DNA from: Blastococcus sp. CT_GayMR20
GTDB taxonomy: Bacteria > Actinomycetota > Actinomycetes > Mycobacteriales > Geodermatophilaceae
Assembly: GCF_004570345.1 (NCBI RefSeq)
Contig: NZ_SPQM01000005.1
Coordinates: forward strand, 1 to 64,000
Length of the DNA stretch: 64,000 bases
Direction of reading: 5' to 3'
Under the pieces are notes generated by a model. The model had not been told where the DNA came from and searched no databases. It worked only from the letters and a program-made list of their open reading frames with translations. A program made the translations under genes and the position numbers. Below are positions 60,663 through 64,000 of this stretch, one piece after another (position 1 is the stretch's first letter; every line of letters starts with the position of its first letter).

Positions 60663-62579
60663 CTAGTCCAGGCGCGAGCGCCAGTCCTCGCGCAGGCGGT
60701 AGCCGCGCCCACGGATGGCCTCCACCGCAGACCCTCCGGAGCCGAGCTTCGTCCGCAGCGTGCGCACGACGGCGTCCACGACGTTGCTCCCACCGATGTA
60801 CTCCGTCGCCCACACGTCCCGCAGCAGCTCGGCGCGGGACACGGTCTGGCCCTCGTGGTCGTGGAGGTGGCGGAACAGCCCGAACTCCAGCGGTGTGAGT
60901 GCGACCGGCTGCCCGCCGACGACCAGTTCGTGGGCGTCGGCATCGAGCGCCGGCTCCTCGGCGACCCCGAGTTCGGCCGCGAGGACGTCGACCAGCCAGC
61001 CGTCGACCGAGCCCGGGCCGAAGTCCAGCATCACGGTCGTGTAGCCGGCGCCGTCGAGCACGACCGGCGCCGAACTGATCGGCCGGAAGCCGAGCTCGCG
61101 GACCACCGGCCAGTACGACGGCACGTCACGCACGACGACGAACATCCGGCGCAGAGCCGGCCGCAGCGCCATGTACGTCCGTTTCACGTCCAGCCAGCAG
61201 GCCGCCTGGGTGGCTCCGGGCGCCTCACCGCGATCGCGGTCCAGCCATCGACGCAGACCCAGCACGACCTCGCCGCGGGCCGTCGGGTGGCTGTCGAGCT
61301 GCCGGGCCCAGGACTGGACGACGGGGTCGTTCCCCACGGACGGGTGCCGGATCCGGGCGTCGTCGAGCAGCAGGAAGAACCCGGCGAGCCGGCCGTCCCG
61401 GCCCCGGGAGACGTTGAACGCCGAGGGGGCCGCGGTCCACCACTGCCGGAGCAGCCGCGCCGCGTCCGGTCCGTCGTGCCGTTCGGCGACCTCGTGGACG
61501 GCCCGCTCGTCGGAGCGGTCGGCCGGTTCGACGGCGAACTGCTGCGCGTCGCTCGGGAAGAAGGCCTCACGGGCCACGGGGTTGTCCAGCAGGTAGAGGA
61601 TGTCGGCCGTGTAGCGCCAGAGCTCGGCGGGAGCGGCCGCACGCATCTCGTCGCGGAGCCGCCGCCAGGCCGCGCGCCGGTACTCCCGGTAGCGCACCGG
61701 GCTCGTGCTCCGGAGGTGTCCGGCCACCGCATCGCGGACGGCCTCGTGCACGACGGTCCCGTCCCGACCCGCCACCACGAACGGCAGGGAGAGCAGCCGG
61801 TGCACGGCTGCGGCGCCGTTGCCGTCCAGCACCGCGTCGAGGAGCGACTCGGTGACCCGGCGCACGACGGACGCCGCCTCGAGCGACTGCCGGGTCAGCG
61901 GATCGTCGATGTCCTCGAAGTACAGCCGCGTCAGCTCCTCGACGACGCGGGACGTCGCCGCGTCCTCCAGGGCGAGCTGCGGGTTCTCCGCGGCCCCCGC
62001 CGAGGCGAGGACGAGAGCCAGCGGGTGGCCACGAGCGATGCGGTTGAGCCGCGCCGCCTCGGAGGGCGGGACACCCCGGTCGGCCAGCAGCAGGCCGGAA
62101 TCCGCCTCGGACAACGGCGCCAGCGCGAGGGTCCGGAAGCCGGGCACCCCGAACCAGCCCGGTACCGGCCGCTCCCGGCAGCCGAGCACCAGGGCGGCGC
62201 GGGGCGGCAGGGCGGGCACGACCGCCCGGCGCAACCAGGTGTCCAGCAGCAGGAAGTGCTCGTACTGGTCGAGGACCAGGACGACGGGCTGCGCCAGCGC
62301 GCCGAGATGCGCAGCGAAGGCGGCGACGTCGTCGAACCCCCCTGCTGCGCGCAGGAACCCGCGTTCGGTCGGCTCGACGGTCCGGCAGTCCAGGGACACG
62401 ACGTGCCTGCCGGCGGCCCTCGTGCGGTCGGCGAAGGTGTCCAGGAGTGCGGACTTGCCCATGCCGGCAAGGCCGTGGACGTGCACGATCCCGCCGGCTC
62501 CGGCGGAGTCGACGAGGAGTGCGATGTCGTGCTCGCGTCCCAGCAGCGGCGCGATGCGGGACCGCGTGGCCGTGCCCAC
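60663..62579 (-). CDS. STAND ATPase - GNAT-like - winged-helix regulator, mirror copy
   Basis: Identical to the 638-residue protein at 34119-36035. Confidence 0.8.
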   Translation of the reverse strand: MGTATRSRIAPLLGREHDIALLVDSAGAGGIVHVHGLAGMGKSALLDTFADRTRAAGRHVVSLDCRTVEPTERGFLRAAGGFDDVAAFAAHLGALAQPVVLVLDQYEHFLLLDTWLRRAVVPALPPRAALVLGCRERPVPGWFGVPGFRTLALAPLSEADSGLLLADRGVPPSEAARLNRIARGHPLALVLASAGAAENPQLALEDAATSRVVEELTRLYFEDIDDPLTRQSLEAASVVRRVTESLLDAVLDGNGAAAVHRLLSLPFVVAGRDGTVVHEAVRDAVAGHLRSTSPVRYREYRRAAWRRLRDEMRAAAPAELWRYTADILYLLDNPVAREAFFPSDAQQFAVEPADRSDERAVHEVAERHDGPDAARLLRQWWTAAPSAFNVSRGRDGRLAGFFLLLDDARIRHPSVGNDPVVQSWARQLDSHPTARGEVVLGLRRWLDRDRGEAPGATQAACWLDVKRTYMALRPALRRMFVVVRDVPSYWPVVRELGFRPISSAPVVLDGAGYTTVMLDFGPGSVDGWLVDVLAAELGVAEEPALDADAHELVVGGQPVALTPLEFGLFRHLHDHEGQTVSRAELLRDVWATEYIGGSNVVDAVVRTLRTKLGSGGSAVEAIRGRGYRLREDWRSRLD

Positions 62580-62601
62580 TCCCGGAGGATGGCCCTCGGA
62601 A

Positions 62602-62630
62602 CCGGGACGTACAAGGTTCGTACGTCCCGG
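62602..62630. promoter_or_regulatory. 29-bp palindromic operator, mirror copy
   Basis: Same 11-bp arms and 7-bp spacer as 34068-34096, upstream of the mirrored STAND gene. Confidence 0.58.
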
Positions 62631-62670
62631 CCCCGGGGCCAGCTCCGGGAGTCCGGCGGGCTCCCGCCGG

Positions 62671-63357
62671 CTACCGGTCGGCCAGCTCCACCGTCACCTG
62701 GACCCGCCCCGAGTTGTTGTCGTACCAGCCCGGCTGGCCCTTGTAGTAGTAGCCGTCGGCGTACCCCACGAAGAGCCGGGTGGCCTCGTCCGGGACCTGC
62801 ACGCGCAGGTCGGTCCCGTCGCCGATGAGGAAGGTCTGGCCGATCTCCGGCTCGATGGATCCGGCCGTTGCCTGGTCGGTGACGTCCAGCCGCTCCGGCG
62901 CCGGGTCCTCGGGCGGGGCATCGGTGAGGAGGACGCCGACCACGAAGATCCCCGCTTCCTCGTGCACGATGCCGGAGATGCCCCCGAACGACTGCACGTC
63001 GGTCGTGCCGAACTCGCCGCCGTCCCCCTCGGGGCCGACGAAGTTCGGCTGGCTCGTGATCGGGTTCACGCGTCCGGTGACCTCGGGGAACGTGAGCACC
63101 CGGTCGGTGCCGTCGGGGATCTCCCACATGGGCGGTTCGACGCCGGCCCCTCCGCCGCCGGGTTGTGGCGGGGTATCGAGCCCGGCGCCGAAGATGTTGG
63201 CCGCTCCCAGGACGTCGAGGCTGTTGCCGTCCGACGTGACCGCGACGATGACCCACGCCGCGAGCCCGCACCCCGCCACGCCCGCCGCCACGCGGCGCGC
63301 CCGGTGCTTCCGCCGCGACGGGGAAGGCAGGCCCCGGGGAAGTGCGGAGGTCGACAT
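62671..63357 (-). CDS. Lectin-like secreted protein, mirror copy
   Basis: Identical to the 228-residue protein at 33341-34027. Confidence 0.7.
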   Translation of the reverse strand: MSTSALPRGLPSPSRRKHRARRVAAGVAGCGLAAWVIVAVTSDGNSLDVLGAANIFGAGLDTPPQPGGGGAGVEPPMWEIPDGTDRVLTFPEVTGRVNPITSQPNFVGPEGDGGEFGTTDVQSFGGISGIVHEEAGIFVVGVLLTDAPPEDPAPERLDVTDQATAGSIEPEIGQTFLIGDGTDLRVQVPDEATRLFVGYADGYYYKGQPGWYDNNSGRVQVTVELADR

Positions 63358-63522
63358 GACGGTTCCCTTCGCCGATCGCGGTCGTCCGTATGGAGAGCGT
63401 CGCGTACGGGCGCACCCGTTCGATGAGGGCTCGATGAGGTTCGGGTGAGGGAGCCAGGGCCGTCGGCGCCTCCGCACGGAACCGGTCGGTCGTGCCCCGC
63501 CGATCGGTGGCAGAGTGGAGGC

Positions 63523-64000
63523 GTGACTGAATCGACTCCCGCCCGCCGCGCGGTCCTGCACACCAACCACGGCGACATCACCGTCGACCTGTTCCCGGAC
63601 CACGCTCCGAAGACCGTCGCCAACTTCGCCGACCTGGCCGAGGGTGCCCGTGAGTGGACCCACCCCGAGACCCGGCAGAAGACCACCGACAAGCTCTACG
63701 ACGGCACGATCTTCCACCGCATCATCGACGGCTTCATGATCCAGGGCGGCGACCCGCTCGGTCAGGGCTTCGGTGGCCCCGGCTACCAGTTCGGCGACGA
63801 GTTCCACCCCGAGCTGTCCTTCGACCGCCCGTACCTGCTCGCCATGGCCAACGCCGGCCCCGGGACCAACGGCTCCCAGTTCTTCATCACCGTCGGCCCG
63901 ACCCCCCACCTGAACCGCAAGCACACGATCTTCGGTGAGGTGGCCGACCAGGCCAGCCGGGACGTGGTGGACCGCATCGCCAAGGTGCCCACCGCCCGTG
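63523..64000 (+). CDS. ppiA: Cyclophilin, mirror copy, cut by window end
   Basis: Identical to the first 159 codons of the gene at 32642-33175, starting at GTG 63523. The last about 19 codons lie beyond the window, assuming the mirror symmetry continues. Confidence 0.92.
   Translation, partial: MTESTPARRAVLHTNHGDITVDLFPDHAPKTVANFADLAEGAREWTHPETRQKTTDKLYDGTIFHRIIDGFMIQGGDPLGQGFGGPGYQFGDEFHPELSFDRPYLLAMANAGPGTNGSQFFITVGPTPHLNRKHTIFGEVADQASRDVVDRIAKVPTAR

Larger units (their letters stand above)
48413..64000 (-). repeat. Right arm of 15.6-kb perfect inverted duplication
   Basis: Exact reverse complement of 32698-48285. The window ends while still inside the arm, so its true length is unknown. 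Confidence 0.97.

Noticed and set aside
48413..64000. Right-half genes as independent paralogues or a second element
   Set aside because: All are exact mirror copies of left-arm genes; treating them as separate evolutionary copies is unsupported.

Overview
The window looks like part of an actinobacterial chromosome, most like Geodermatophilaceae (Blastococcus/Modestobacter/Geodermatophilus type). It is very GC-rich, uses GTG starts often, and carries the canonical fhaA-fhaB-pstP-rodA-pbpA-pknA-pknB cell-wall signalling operon with trpG/pabA, a DUF881 gene, crgA, a PH-domain gene, a rhomboid gene and a cyclophilin in the usual actinobacterial order. The assignment to family is inference from gene content and base composition.

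Layout. 1-18.6 kb: ordinary chromosomal genes. These are an SRPBCC fragment, a GntR regulator divergent from 6-phosphofructokinase, TetR, a metallophosphoesterase, a CYTH-CHAD protein, an EEP-family protein, a PRC-barrel/DUF2382 protein, an unusual NhaA-DsbA-cNMP-thioredoxin-like fusion, a six-gene operon (aldose epimerase, MOSC, S4, RNB ribonuclease, aminotransferase, omega-amidase), a broken GNAT gene, and a TetR/acyl-CoA dehydrogenase pair with a clear shared operator. 18.6-32.6 kb: DUF1707 protein, tRNA-Leu(CAG), the Ser/Thr kinase/cell-wall operon and its neighbours. 32.6-38.0 kb: cyclophilin, a lectin-like secreted protein, a STAND-ATPase/GNAT-like/winged-helix regulator, a carboxymuconolactone decarboxylase-family protein, a GNAT and a pyruvoyl-dependent arginine decarboxylase.

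38.0-48.3 kb is one end of an integrated conjugative element. It starts at a 3' fragment of tRNA-Ala(TGC), the attachment-site scar. It carries 11-bp iterons, a small membrane protein, a type II-like restriction-modification pair, an unknown 276-aa protein, a stand-alone proteasome-like Ntn hydrolase with a possible small partner ORF, an XRE-ImmA regulatory switch with a palindromic operator, a DUF1508 protein with an unknown 230-aa protein, a possible oriT region, and the N-terminal part of a MobF (TrwC-like) relaxase.

The dominant structural fact is that 32698-48285 is repeated as an exact reverse complement at 48413-64000 (coordinate x maps to 96698-x), around a 127-bp unique loop inside the relaxase gene. 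Every gene in the right half is a mirror copy of one in the left half, and the symmetry still holds at the last base of the window. It is either a very recent fold-back inverted duplication or, more likely, an amplification/assembly artefact. The relaxase is cut at the turn, and the other half of the element (integrase, intact tRNA-Ala, rest of conjugation genes) is not in the window. The most novel biology candidates are the element-borne proteasome-like hydrolase module, the four-domain NhaA fusion, and the STAND-GNAT-winged-helix regulator.
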